From: Argyresthia goedartella
Lineage: Eukaryota > Arthropoda > Insecta > Lepidoptera > Argyresthiidae
Assembly (NCBI GenBank): GCA_949825045.1
Contig: OX463809.1
Coordinates: forward strand, 1,267,501 to 1,331,500
Direction: 5' to 3'
DNA length: 64,000 nucleotides
This document shows positions 54,064 to 64,000 of this stretch, in pieces (position 1 is the stretch's first letter; the number at the start of each line of letters is the position of its first letter). The notes below the pieces were generated by a model, which searched no databases, was not told the DNA's origin, and was given only the letters and a program-made list of their open reading frames with translations. A program made the translations under genes and the position numbers.

Positions 54064-55126
54064 ATGGCCGGCCGGCTTAGAAAAAACGTTAGTCGTGTTA
54101 AACAAGTTGACTCACTTTCGCAGACAAGTGTTTTAAATAATGAGATGGCGTCAGGACAGGTGACTCAATTGTTATCTGAAATAGTGAATAGATTAGACAG
54201 TTTGGAACGGGGTTCAATTACAAGTAATACTTCGGACAGACAGACTGACAGACAGGAACTAGAGACGTTTGAACAATCGGTAGAAAAACGTCAATCATGC
54301 ATAGTGAAAATGACACAGAAGTTGCTGACATTCGATGGGCGGAGTTCGGAAAATCCGATGATTTTCTTAAGAGATTTAAAGGCTTATATTTAAAGTCTCG
54401 GGAGATAGTTCTAGGGCTTTGATATGGGCAACGGATAGTTTGGTAGGAATTGCAAAAGTTCGAATGAGCATATACAGAGACTCATGGCGAATCTATTCGG
54501 ATTCTGAAAAAGATTTCAGAGAGGTATTCTGGGGTGATAATGAACAGGAATTAATTAAACAAAGATTTCTAACTGCGAAGTTTGATTCTAAGAAAGGTCA
54601 AAGTATGGAAGAATTCTTTGCCTCTCAATTGAATAGCATATATGAGCTTACGATACCGTTTACTGATACGGAGAAAATCAACACGATTTTCAGACAGTTG
54701 CCGCGTGATATTCAGGTAGCGTTTTTTGCTAGAAAGGAACCGATGACTATACGAGATGCGGTCGAGTTCCTTCGGCATTTAGAACGGAATGTCGATGGGG
54801 AATTAAGTGCGTTGCAGAGTTCGGAGACAATAAATACGAATAACGTAAGGCGGAATAGCTACATGCGTGGGCAATATCGAGCTATGCGGGTAAATACGAT
54901 GCATTATAACGCGGTGAGTCGTAGGAATAATTATAACGCGGTAACGAAGGCGCGAAACGAATTTGGGACGCGCGCTCGCGGTTATTTTCGCGGTAGAGGT
55001 AGACAGCCTCAGGCTAGTTTCAAGGCAATAGGGTTCCAAAGGGGGAATGATAGTTCAGGAGATACAGAGGCAGGGCAAAGTTCAAGTGACAGAAATAATG
55101 CGATAAGTTCGAATTCAAAAAACTAG
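54064..55126 (+). pseudogene. gag: gag of long-LTR gypsy element, one frameshift
   Basis: The ATG at 54064 opens 'MAGRLRKNVSRVKQVDSL'. Near 54385 a one-base shift moves the reading to the frame continuing at 54419. The capsid-like region ('FWGDNEQELIKQRFLTAKFD', 'MEEFFASQLN', 'INTIFRQLPRDIQVAFFAR') precedes a basic C-terminus with 'RGYFRGRGRQ' in place of a CCHC knuckle. It ends TAG at 55124-55126. The heptamer A AAA AAC (55117-55123) abuts this stop and would shift ribosomes into pol. Confidence 0.8.
55117..55123 (+). promoter_or_regulatory. Canonical -1 frameshift heptamer A AAA AAC
   Basis: In the gag frame it reads tcA AAA AAC TAG; pol is exactly in the -1 frame and is open across this point. 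This is the classic retroviral slippery sequence, placed immediately before the gag stop. Confidence 0.85.
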
Positions 55127-58100
55127 TGGACTCGCGCGGGTCGTTCGTGCTCAGATATTTATTACGCTTCGGGTGGACAGCCGATCAAATTGAAAAAAAG
55201 CATAGACTGTATGATTTGTGTAATTTGGATTCGAACGTGGGTGTGAATGAATTTATTCAATTATTAGCGCATAAAGCGCATGGATATGCCGTGTGTTTAG
55301 ATGAAAAATCTAGATTGAATTGTATAGGCCGCAATGACAGGCGTTTACATACGATATTCAGAGACGACGATTCGACTGAGTGTGGGCGCGAATTATGTAG
55401 TACATTGACATTACCTGAGATAGATGTGCGTATTGGGAATATTGTTGTAAGGAGTTTGATTGATTCGGGCAGCGAAATCAGTGTAATTAGTCGGAGAGTG
55501 TACGATGAAGTGTGCAGGCAACTGGGAAAACCGACGGAAATACCGATTCCAAGTTTGAGAATCACAGGTGCATTTGGGGTCAGTAAGGAAAAGGTTGATA
55601 AGTTAGTTACGTTACCATTAACAATAGGTGAATGCGTTATCGATACTCCAATGCTAGTATTAACAAGGGTGCTTAAAGATTTAATTTTGGGGTTTGATTT
55701 TATACAACAGACGCGAGCCAGTTTAATGTGTGAGGGTAATAAGAGGCTAATTATACGAAGCGCCGGGCGGATGTGTGAAATACCATTAGGTACTGGTCCT
55801 AATCAGGATTCTTGCTGTTGTACAATGGAAGTACAGAACTAAGATACCAGTAGAAATATGATAGAGGAATATGTGAATAATTCATCAATACCTGTTGAAC
55901 ACAAAACAAAGTTATTGCCGGTATTAAATAAACATGCAGAGTTGTTTAGCGATAGGGTAGGTCGGACAAATAAATATATACATAAGATAAAAATGAGAGA
56001 TGAAACGCCTTTCGTAAAACGAAGCTATCCCATACCGTTCGCATATCGCGATAAAGTAACAAAACGATTGAAAGAAATGGAACAGATAGGTATTATTAGC
56101 AGGCAATCTACGGATTTCAGCAGTCCATTGACTTGTGCACTAAAGAAGTCAGGGGAGGTCCGTATCGTGCTAGATGCACGACAATTAAACACGGGAAGGG
56201 TTGGGGAAGTTGAAACTACACCTTTAATGAGTGAGATATTGCAATCGGGGCGCCGAATAAACTACATTGGGGTTATTGATATCAAAGATGCGTATTTTTC
56301 TATACCATTATCAGACGAATCTAAACGATACACGGGTTTTGTATATCAAGGCAGAAGTTATGTTTACAACGTTTTACCTCAGGGGTTGAAAACCAGTGTG
56401 GGTTCATTTTCGAGGGCGATGGACTTATATTTAGGGCCAGAGGTTAGGTCATATTGTTTAAATTTTGTTGACGATTTGGCGATTTTAACTGAGGGTGACT
56501 TCGATCAGCATTTGTCACAAGTGGACACGGTTCTGAGTAAATTGAAAGACGCGGGCTTCACATGCAAACTAAAAAAATGCGAGTTCGCACAAAAAAAGTC
56601 AAGTTATTGGGGCATATTTTGTCTACACAAGGTTTGCAAATGGACCCGGACAAAATTGAAACACTTAAATTACGTCACCCAGAACTGTCAGGCAATTGAG
56701 GGCGTTTTTGGGGTTCATAAATTACTTTAGGAGGTTTATAAAAAAATTTGGAACGTTAACACAGCCCTTGTACAATTTATTACGGTCTGGAGTAAAGTTC
56801 GTCTGGAGTGCGCAGGTGCAGAGTGCTTTTGACGAGATAAAAAACCAATTCTTAGAAAGTATAATTTTGAGTCAGCCATTGGCGGGAAAAACATATTATG
56901 TTCAATGTGACGCCAGCGCTATAGGAATTGGGGGCTATGTTTATCAATTAGATGATTCGGGCCAGGAACGAATTATAGGGTTCTGTTCGCAGGCATTTAA
57001 GGGAGCTCAGACTAGATGGTCTGTCAGTGAACAGGAAATGTATGCAGTTATATACACTTTAAAGCGATTTGAGATATATTTGCGGGGAGAAAAAGTTATT
57101 ATTAGAACTGATCATAAAAGTTTGGCGTTCATTAAGTCGTGGCTTTATTGTGGGCACGCGTAACTAGGTGGGTTATGTTTTTAGAGCAATTCGATTACGA
57201 CATAGAATTTGTGCGAGGGACTGATAATCAAATTGCCGACACGCTAAGCAGGCAAATAGCAGGACCTGGAGGCATAAATGACAGTATGAATATTCAGCCG
57301 GGAATATTCTGGTTTCAGGCATCGAATACCGCAAGTGTTATTTCGAGTTTACGGGACATTGCGAGATTACAAAGCGAAGATGAGCGGTTAAATCGAATTA
57401 GCGGTTGTATCAGACGTAGGGTGGTAGATACGGGAACGAGAGGGTTTGATAATTACAAGCTAGTAGGTGATACGTTATATTTTCACGTGCCGAAGCGGAA
57501 CGTACAGTTGTTAGTAATTCCGAAATCACTACAGGAGGAACTAATTTTACACATACATGAAGAAATAGGTCACTACGGCAGATATAAAATATTAGCACTG
57601 ATGAAGGACAGATATTATTTTCTTCATATGAGTAGGGTGATTAGCACGGTGATAAGAAGTTGTGACATATGTCAAAAGGTCAAACCAAGTACTAACAATA
57701 CCGTTGGTCCTTGTACACCGGTGTTGGCGGAAAAGTTGGGTGAGAAAGTTTTCTCGGACCTTTATGGGCCATTGCCCGTAGGTAATTTCGGATATCAATA
57801 TATATATGTGATTCAAGACGTGTACAGTAAAGTAATAAAATTGTATCCAATGCGAAAAGCTACAGGTAGCAGCGTGCTCGCTTGTACAAAGAGATTTCAT
57901 AGGTAAATACCTATCGAAACTATAATTACGGACTCAGGACCACAGTTCATATCGAAAGTTTGGGAATTTGGTCTCAAACAGCTAGGGATTCGGGTAACTC
58001 ATACGTCGGTGTATTGTCCAAATTCTAATAGCGTAGAAAGAGTGAATCGCGAGCTAGGTCGACTAATTAGAACTTATTGCGGCGGAAGTAATCGTAGTTG

Positions 58101-58581
58101 GGTCGACGTGTTACCGGACATTCAGAATTGCTATAATAATATCGAACACACAAGCACAGGCTTTGCGCCTAATGAGTTAGCGTTTGGTAGGCGGGAACCG
58201 TTAACTATTGACAAGGAATTAGGCGATGAATGGTTATTAGGTCATAGTGCGCGAGATACGGAACAGGTGCGTTATGTAGCAATAGAAAACTCTAAAAGTT
58301 CTAGTGAACGACGTAAGCGACAGGCAGACAAACGGCGTAAGTTAGAAGTATATCGTATAGATGATTATGTGAAACTTAAGACTTTTGTGCGTTCTAATAA
58401 AGAACATAAAATCATGCGGAAATTTTCATTGTTGTATAAAGGGCCTTATGTTATTTCGGCAGTGGTATATCCGAACTGTTATACTTTAGTAGATCCGGGT
58501 TCAAATGAGATATTGGGTAACTTCAATACTATAAATATAGCCAGGTATTATGTGAGGACGAATAAGGGCGTAAATAAATAA
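55118..58581 (+). pseudogene. pol: pol of long-LTR gypsy element, multiply frameshifted
   Basis: Entered by -1 frameshift. Protease 'SLIDSGSEISVIS' is at ~55455. TAA at 55840-55842 interrupts the frame. RT has 'GEVRIVLDARQLN', 'VLPQGLKTSVGSFSRAM' and catalytic 'NFVDDLAIL' (~56461-56487). One frameshift is at an A7 run (56591-56597), another near 56690. RNase H follows ('QCDASAIGIGGYVYQ', 'TDHKSLAF'), with a third shift at ~57145 before 'ADTLSRQ'. The integrase has an HHCC finger ('HIHEEIGHYG', 'CDICQK'), 'FSDLYGPLP', a TAA at 57904-57906, then 'ITDSGPQF' and 'CPNSNSVERVNREL', ending at 58581. Catalytic residues survive; the reading frame does not. Confidence 0.85.
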
Positions 58582-58958
58582 GATAGTGTATAAAAGTTAT
58601 ATAATTAAGCTGTAAGCTATATTTGAGTAACTACTTTGTAGATTTAAGGATCTTGCATGGTTTAGAAAGGAACAAAAACAAAAAAAAAAACAAAAAAAAA
58701 TTATGTATATATAGTAATACTAATTAGGATAAGTTGCGGGCAAGCGAGGTTGTATAGTTAGATAGATAAATTAGATAAGACAGGAGAGAGCTCAATCGAG
58801 TTGTGTAAATATTATATACATAATTGACAGATTCATCGGTCTGTGTACATGATTTGAGATGTCCGTACATATAGAGTAGATATGGACAAAGCTTGGGTAG
58901 CATAGTGGTAATGAGATCCTTGCGCCATGTTTAACTGAGATAAACAGTGTCTCAAGGT
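58582..58958. other. Non-coding region between pol and 3' LTR
   Basis: No env-like frame. A 'gcttgggtagcatagtggtaatgag' stretch (58890-58915) is faintly tRNA-like but lacks a B box. Confidence 0.5.
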
Positions 58959-58970
58959 CTGGGAGGGGGC
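58959..58970 (+). promoter_or_regulatory. Polypurine tract
   Basis: CTGGGAGGGGGC lies directly before the 3' LTR start TGTAATGG at 58971. Confidence 0.75.
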
Positions 58971-59840
58971 TGTAATGGTACACGAGAGTCAGTACATTTG
59001 ATACTTCATTTTGCGTGACAGAGGGCTAGCCCATCGCCGCGCTGTTTTGAATACGAGAATCGGTTCATATAACGTTTGGGGTTTTGCGTAGCTCAGGGTA
59101 AGTTAGCAAAAAACAATGAGCCGACGCGTGGCTTGGTTCCAGGAATAGAGTTCAGGTCAGGTTTTTTTGTCGCATTCCTGCGAGATGTGTAGGGATCAGA
59201 GCCGATTTGGCTGCGCGTTGAAGGAATTATGAATAACTAAATAATAGAAGGTTATTATGGAACGATACGGAGAAAGCTATTATGTTGATTGCAAATATAC
59301 AATTGCGGTTGAGGTATGAGATGGTGAGTTTGACACGACTAGTATGAATAGCATTCTAGTGGTCTTTGTTTCGCGCGCTAGCGGTCGGGAAGGCTTAATT
59401 AATCGCAACAAGCTTTATGGTCAGCGATCAACAGATTTTGTGTATCGGCCATACCGAATGACTTGAGTGATAACCTACGGTTGATCATAGTGAATATGCG
59501 TACACACAATTTGTAGAACGGCGGATCTGCATGGCATGGTTGAAATTAGACCCTGTGTAGTTAGTGATAAGAAGCTTCGCTTGGGCAGAGCGTGTTCGCA
59601 AGGGACGCCATTTTTTTTTTCAGACATGTGGGGTGTATATATACGATTGCGGGGGAAGGGAGAGCATTCAGTCTCAGCGTCTAGCTACTGTGACAGTCGT
59701 CTTTCACGAGTTCTAAACAGTTTTGGTCTGCCGTGTTACGCGTCAGAACTGGTCGAATTGTGATTGCGAGTTTCAGTGGGTTTTCGTGAGTGTCTGAAGC
59801 GCCGAGATATACCTCGGTTCCTATCCTTTATATCTACCTA

Positions 59841-61816
59841 TTATTATTATATACTTTATTGCATATACACATTAGTGGACAATTACAAACATAGTTAGTA
59901 TACAAAGGCGTGCTTATCTCTATATAGAGATTTCTTCCAGCAAACCCTGGGCTGACAGGTAAAAATAGTTTCATGCGAAGGGATAGACCTATTATGCACA
60001 ACATAACAAAAAACTAAACATCAGAGTGACTTTAATATATTTATAATACTTAGATATTTACACATATAAATAAATGAGAACCTACATAATAATATAATAC
60101 CTATAAATACTATATATAAATATCAATAAATACCTATACAATATATAAATAAAATATAATCTACTACAGAAGAGAAAGGTAATGTTCCTTCAAACTACTT
60201 TTGAAGATGTTAAGAGATGGACTGTCCCTGACGGTGCTGGGGAGTTTGTTCCAGAGCTTGATAGCCCGGAGACGGAACCCATGTTCATATGCGACAGTTT
60301 TATGTTGCGGTGTTGTGAGCAGCGACCGAGTGTGAGGTCTCCGAGGCCTATCTGAAGAAAGAAAAGTGAACGAATCACGTAAGAAGCCAGGGTAATGAGG
60401 ATTATGTAAAATCTTAAAGAGAGTGAAGAGGATGTGGGAATCCCGGCGAAGACGGATTGGAAGCCACTTCAGATCCCTGCGATACTGAGAAACATGGTCA
60501 AATTTGCGCAAACCGAAAATAAACCGAATCCCAAGATTTTGAAGTAGCTCGAGTTTGTCCAGTTGCTCTTCGTTTGCGCTGATCCAGCAGACATCTGCGT
60601 AGTCAATGAGGGGAAGTAACAGAGATTGGGCGAGTGTGATTTTGGTCTGAAGAGGTAAGAAGTGCTGAAGTCGTCTGAGAGAGTAAAACGTAGCGAAGAC
60701 ACGCCTACTAACCTCGCAGACATGCGCTGACCAAGAGAGCAGGTTACCAAAGATGACTCCGAGATTTTTGGCCTTGGAGCTGTAGGGAATTACGATTCCA
60801 TCGTACATTATGGGTGCAGTGGACATATGCTGTAACACTTGGAGAGAGTGCCTGGACCCGATAATCATTGACTGCGACTTACAAGGATTGACGAGTAGCC
60901 CGTGTGACAGAGCCCAATCCCTGATACACTCAAGATCAGCATTCAGCAAGGCCACAGCAGAGTTAACATCACAGGGAGAAAAATGACGGTAAATTTGGAG
61001 ATCATCGGCATAGAGATGATAAGAGGAAGAGAGAGTATCTGAGATAGAATTTATGAAGACAGAAAAGAGAAGAGGCGAGAGGATACCACCCTGAGGCACC
61101 CCTGCAAAAAGGTCGCACCATTCTGTTGAAGTCTCCTCGGACCTTATACGCTGCTGACTACCTCTCAGGTAGGAGTCGAACCAGCTGGCTGAGGCCGGGG
61201 AGACATTCAGAGACTTCAGTATCTCAACGAGGACGTCGAAATCAACACAGTTGAATGCGCTGCTGAAGTCAAGTAGCGCTAGTACGGTGAGCTGTTTCTC
61301 GTCCATAGCCAACTGAATGTCGTCAGTGACTTTGAGTAAGGCCGTAACGGTACTATGACCCGGCCTGAATCCCGACTGGAATCGATTCAGCAGACAGTGA
61401 GACGTAAGGTAGGAGGAAAGCTGGGAGTGGACAATGGATTCTAGGACTTTGGAAAGGATAGGCAGGATAGAAATAGGACGATACTCTTTGAAAGAGGAGG
61501 GGTTTGAGGATTTGGGTAAAGGTATGACTAATGCTTTTTTCCACACATAGGGGAAAGAACAGCTAGAGAGAGAGTGATTTATAATGTGTGTGATAGCGGC
61601 AAGAATATAATCGAGCACGTTGCTGATCATATTAGAGCAGATGCAATCATCACCTACAGCTTTCGATGAGATAGCCAGCACCGCCTTCTTAACTGTGTCA
61701 ATTCCGACTGGACTGAAGTCGAAAGGAGTGGAGGTCAACGCCGGCCTGGAGCGGAGCCCATGCAGAGTGGCATCCTTAACGATGGGAAACATAACGACTG
61801 GGGGAGCCGAGAAAAA
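59841..61816 (-). mobile_element. CR1/L2-like LINE inserted in the 3' LTR
   Basis: It is 1976 bp, antisense and 5'-truncated, with perfect CTACCTA duplications (59834-59840, 61817-61823). The 3' UTR on the left carries 'gcttatctctatatagagatttcttccagc' and a triplet-rich end. The 5' LTR shows the same site unoccupied (~52481). Confidence 0.9.
60164..61816 (-). CDS. CR1/L2-like LINE reverse transcriptase, 5'-truncated, open
   Basis: The frame is open from the truncation; the first Met is at 61792. It has 'KAVGDDCICSNMI', 'FKEYRPISILPILSKVLE', 'FQSGFRPGHSTVTALL', 'LLDFSSAFNCVDFDVL', 'FAGVPQGGILSPLLFSVFIN' and catalytic YADD (261-264 counted from that Met). The C-terminal domain ends 'KLWNKLPSTVRDSPSLNIFKSSLKEHYLSLL'. 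No stop or frameshift occurs in ~540 codons. The endonuclease and ORF1 are missing, so it is a young but dead-on-arrival copy. Kendo/Kiri-type assignment is possible but not tested. Confidence 0.85.
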   Translation of the reverse strand, partial: FFSAPPVVMFPIVKDATLHGLRSRPALTSTPFDFSPVGIDTVKKAVLAISSKAVGDDCICSNMISNVLDYILAAITHIINHSLSSCSFPYVWKKALVIPLPKSSNPSSFKEYRPISILPILSKVLESIVHSQLSSYLTSHCLLNRFQSGFRPGHSTVTALLKVTDDIQLAMDEKQLTVLALLDFSSAFNCVDFDVLVEILKSLNVSPASASWFDSYLRGSQQRIRSEETSTEWCDLFAGVPQGGILSPLLFSVFINSISDTLSSSYHLYADDLQIYRHFSPCDVNSAVALLNADLECIRDWALSHGLLVNPCKSQSMIIGSRHSLQVLQHMSTAPIMYDGIVIPYSSKAKNLGVIFGNLLSWSAHVCEVSRRVFATFYSLRRLQHFLPLQTKITLAQSLLLPLIDYADVCWISANEEQLDKLELLQNLGIRFIFGLRKFDHVSQYRRDLKWLPIRLRRDSHILFTLFKILHNPHYPGFLRDSFTFLSSDRPRRPHTRSLLTTPQHKTVAYEHGFRLRAIKLWNKLPSTVRDSPSLNIFKSSLKEHYLSLL

Positions 61817-62404
61817 CTACCTACCCCAAATTCCAAAACTATCCTTGGGTCGTTAGATAAGAACTTGTAGGTAACTAATCTGAGTCTGAGTCTGGGCTTG
61901 GAGCGACCCTAAATTCCTTTTTCCTTCACCATAGGGTTCCTGGATTGGCTCATAGGATATTCGCGGGCTAATCCTCTCCTCATTCCTTTCGAGTAGCGAG
62001 TTTTGAAATTTTGAAAACATACAAGTACATTCAAATCAAACTCAACCATTTTCGAGTGGTGTCGATAATGGACGTGGTATAACACTAGGATTTTAGACCA
62101 GGCTAGACAGGAGTTTAGTTGCGGCTAAACCTAGGTTGGCAGGGCATAGGGAGACTGTTTGATCGATGAGGTTCCGCGGATGGAAATAACAAATTCAGAA
62201 CAAAGTTAAACCGGTGTCAACACAGATAACCTATCCTGTTGATATTTTGACATTTGAGTGTTGTCGGGGACGCGCGGAGAGATCAAATTACAGTCTAAAG
62301 TTCATTGTTTAGGACCGGGTAGGTTGTTTTGCTTTGCCTTGGGTCAGGTTGGATTCAAGTTGCATCTTTAAATTAAATATAAATTTCGCTGGAGGTCTAA
62401 TGTG

Positions 62405-62490
62405 GTCTAATGGCCTAGAGTGTCACTGAGGGAAAAGTTTAAAAAAATCAATATTCTGACATTTGTGTCTCAATATATCTATGACAATCT
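62405..62490 (+). repeat. 80-bp Jockey scrap at a junction
   Basis: 62411-62490 equals 46531-46612 of the Jockey-like LINE, apart from one base. It lies between the truncated gypsy LTR and the LTR-like block at 62489, without tail or target duplication. Confidence 0.85.
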
Positions 62491-63400
62491 GTCGCGTGAA
62501 GATACGACCTAACAGAAACTAACAGAACCTAACAGCAAACAACCAAGATAAAATTTAGTAGTATCAGTTTATTAGAAGTATAGTATTTACAGTGAAGTCT
62601 ATAAAAAAAAATGATGCGAAGATGAGGACGGATGAGATGTGAAACAGGTTTTATAAAATACAGATGTCTGGATAGAAAGAAGGAAGCGGAGACCTGGGTG
62701 CAGGTGTATTTGTTGTTGTAGATGTTGTTGAAATCGTCGTTGTAGGAACAGTAGCGGGCGTACTTGTAGTTACGCCTCGCAGGATCCCGTTGTAGAAATC
62801 GTCGTTGTAGGAACAGTAGCGGCGTTGGCACGGATCGCAGAATCCTGTTGTAGAAATCTTCGTTGTAGGAATGGTAGCGGCGTAGGCGCGGCTCGCAGAA
62901 TCCCGTTGTTTGAAGATTGATTTGAAGGTTTTGAGGGAGTTTGAAGGTTCGCAGGATCCCGTTGTAGATGAAGAATTTGGAGATTTGAAGGAGTTTGAAG
63001 GCTTCGCAGGATCCCGGGGTTGAGCGACCCCGGGATAAGGCCTTTACTGGTACTTCCAGTTCAGAAACTGACGTGAGACTGTGCAGAATTGAAGAAATGT
63101 TCCGCTTTTATACCTTTTTTGGAGAGTTCTAAAAATTATTTAAATTAAACATAATTATTGAGAGTGGCCAAGAGAGAAAGAGTATTTTTGTAAAAGTATT
63201 AAAGTAAACATATCAGACCGCTAACGAGTTTGAATGGACATTACCATGACAACCAGATAAACAATCAACAAATCAAATGTCAATTGTTGGTTTCAGGCTC
63301 GTAATATAAAATTTAAACAGTTCACTTAGCCAAAATTACATAACAACAAAAGGAAAAATAGTAGCGCACCAGCGCGCACGAAGCCCGAGATTGTAGAGTT
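62489..63400 (-). repeat. Probable antisense LTR with TATA box and minisatellite
   Basis: Its left edge TGTCGCGTGAAG begins with TG. On the minus strand GTATAAAAGC (63105-63114) is a good TATA box, and 'aataaactg' (~62567) could serve polyadenylation ~80 bp before the edge. The right end is not defined. A TGT...ACA LTR-type layout is plausible; no partner is in the window. Confidence 0.45.
62726..62908. repeat. ~58-64 bp tandem repeat, 3 copies
   Basis: Units built on 'aaatcgtcgttgtaggaacagtagcgg...cgcagaatcc' (64, 58 and 58 bp), with decayed 'ttcgcaggatccc' units continuing to ~63025. Confidence 0.8.
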
Positions 63401-64000
63401 TCGGAGAAAGCCAAAAACAAGGTCACCAAAGGTAAGCCCCTTCCCTATTGATTTAGAAGTGCTGATAACATGAAAATGCAGAGCGAACATGATTTATTAA
63501 TGTATTCTTATGGTTTAAAACATTACAGGTTCCTATGGAAATAAAAGTGATGACCAATAATCAGCAGCACAGCTCACCAAGTATCCAGCGTAATAGAACA
63601 AGCACCCTGAAGGACAAACAAAAAGGACTGATGGTGGAGCTAGAGCTAAGGGTTAGGAAGCAAGAATAGCATGTAAGTAGCACAATACTACATTTTCCCC
63701 CCGACCCTGGAAAAAATTTTTGACTCAGCAAAAATTTTGATATGTACAAAAATAAACCAGAAAAACACAGCTTTGCAGAAACAGACATCACCAGGCAAAA
63801 TCAGATATACCATCACTTACATTCATCATCTTCATTCAGGTAAGGGTGGAATTCACATTCAATGACTACCACTCTAAAAGTGTGTTTTCAAAAGGACATT
63901 CAGGCTTACTTAAGGAGTTGTCATCCGCTCCTGCGTGGAAAAAAAAATTAAGTAGAGGTAAAGAGAAACAAATTAATCCTAAGGTAGCTTTAGTCGCTAC
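63400..64000. other. Unassigned end of window; possible purine tract
   Basis: On the minus strand 'ggtcggggggaaaa' then TGTAGTATTGTGC (~63682-63708) looks like a polypurine tract followed by an LTR start. No pol motif is seen to its right within the window. Confidence 0.3.

Larger units (their letters stand above)
50990..62404 (+). mobile_element. Ty3/gypsy element with >2 kb LTRs, nested insertions
   Basis: It has a 5' LTR (50990-53850), primer site, gag, pol (protease, RT, RNase H, integrase), purine tract, and a 3' LTR truncated at 62404. No env is seen. The order RT-RNase H-integrase places it in Ty3/gypsy; long LTRs recall Osvaldo/Ulysses-type elements, which is only a suggestion. The LTR copies differ at roughly a dozen sites in ~2 kb compared, yet the coding part has several frameshifts and two stops. 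Confidence 0.85.
58971..62404 (+). repeat. 3' LTR, interrupted and 3'-truncated
   Basis: It matches the 5' LTR from its first base to the point equivalent to 53092, then breaks at 62404. A LINE occupies 59841-61816. The last ~760 bp of the LTR are missing. Confidence 0.85.

Overview
This 64 kb window looks like repeat-rich nuclear DNA of an insect, most likely a moth or butterfly. I recognise no host gene. Nearly every protein-like signal belongs to a transposable element, and the spacers carry interspersed repeats that I recall as typical of Lepidoptera: short repeats ending in a 'gactcgcacttggccggttttt'-like tail, 'cccactgctgggtataggc' blocks, and LINE tails with 'aagaaatctctttttagagataagc'. 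The family names come from motif recognition, not from a search.

Layout. 1-1.2 kb: a MULE-type transposase entering from the left, ending in a palindrome. 1.9-3.8 kb: interspersed repeats and a 478 bp MITE. 4.2-13.4 kb: a Ty3/gypsy errantivirus-like element (gag, pol, env; 335 bp LTR), heavily mutated, with a Jockey-like LINE in the integrase region and its 3' LTR cut by an apparently intact two-ORF non-LTR retrotransposon (13.4-17.7 kb). 17.7-20.1 kb: the 5' part of a GC-rich Jockey element in antisense. 20.8-22.8 kb: a second, antisense errantivirus 3' end with an open env frame and a full LTR, fused at 22.82 kb to a Jockey 3' end. 24.2-28.5 kb: two related LTR-like repeats; the second is split by a complete, apparently intact DD82E ('Sailor'-type) Tc1/mariner-superfamily transposon with TA duplications.

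28.5-50.9 kb: decayed LINE pieces, MITEs, SINE-like heads, an apparently intact mariner (37.5-38.8 kb), a Tc1 fragment, and two homogeneous minisatellites (54 bp x 7 and 45 bp x 5). 51.0-62.4 kb: a second Ty3/gypsy element with LTRs over 2 kb, a canonical A AAA AAC frameshift heptamer at its gag stop, a Jockey fragment in its 5' LTR and a CR1/L2-like LINE in its 3' LTR, both with clear target-site duplications. 62.4-64 kb: an 80 bp LINE scrap at a junction, then an antisense LTR-like block with TATA box and minisatellite.

The elements do not form a pathway; they form a layered insertion record. Four look mobile or recently so from sequence alone: the DD82E transposon, the mariner, the two-ORF LINE and (as an ORF only) the second env. 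High TE density, nesting, and antisense scraps of families also present in sense would fit a W chromosome or a piRNA-cluster-like locus, but that is inference.
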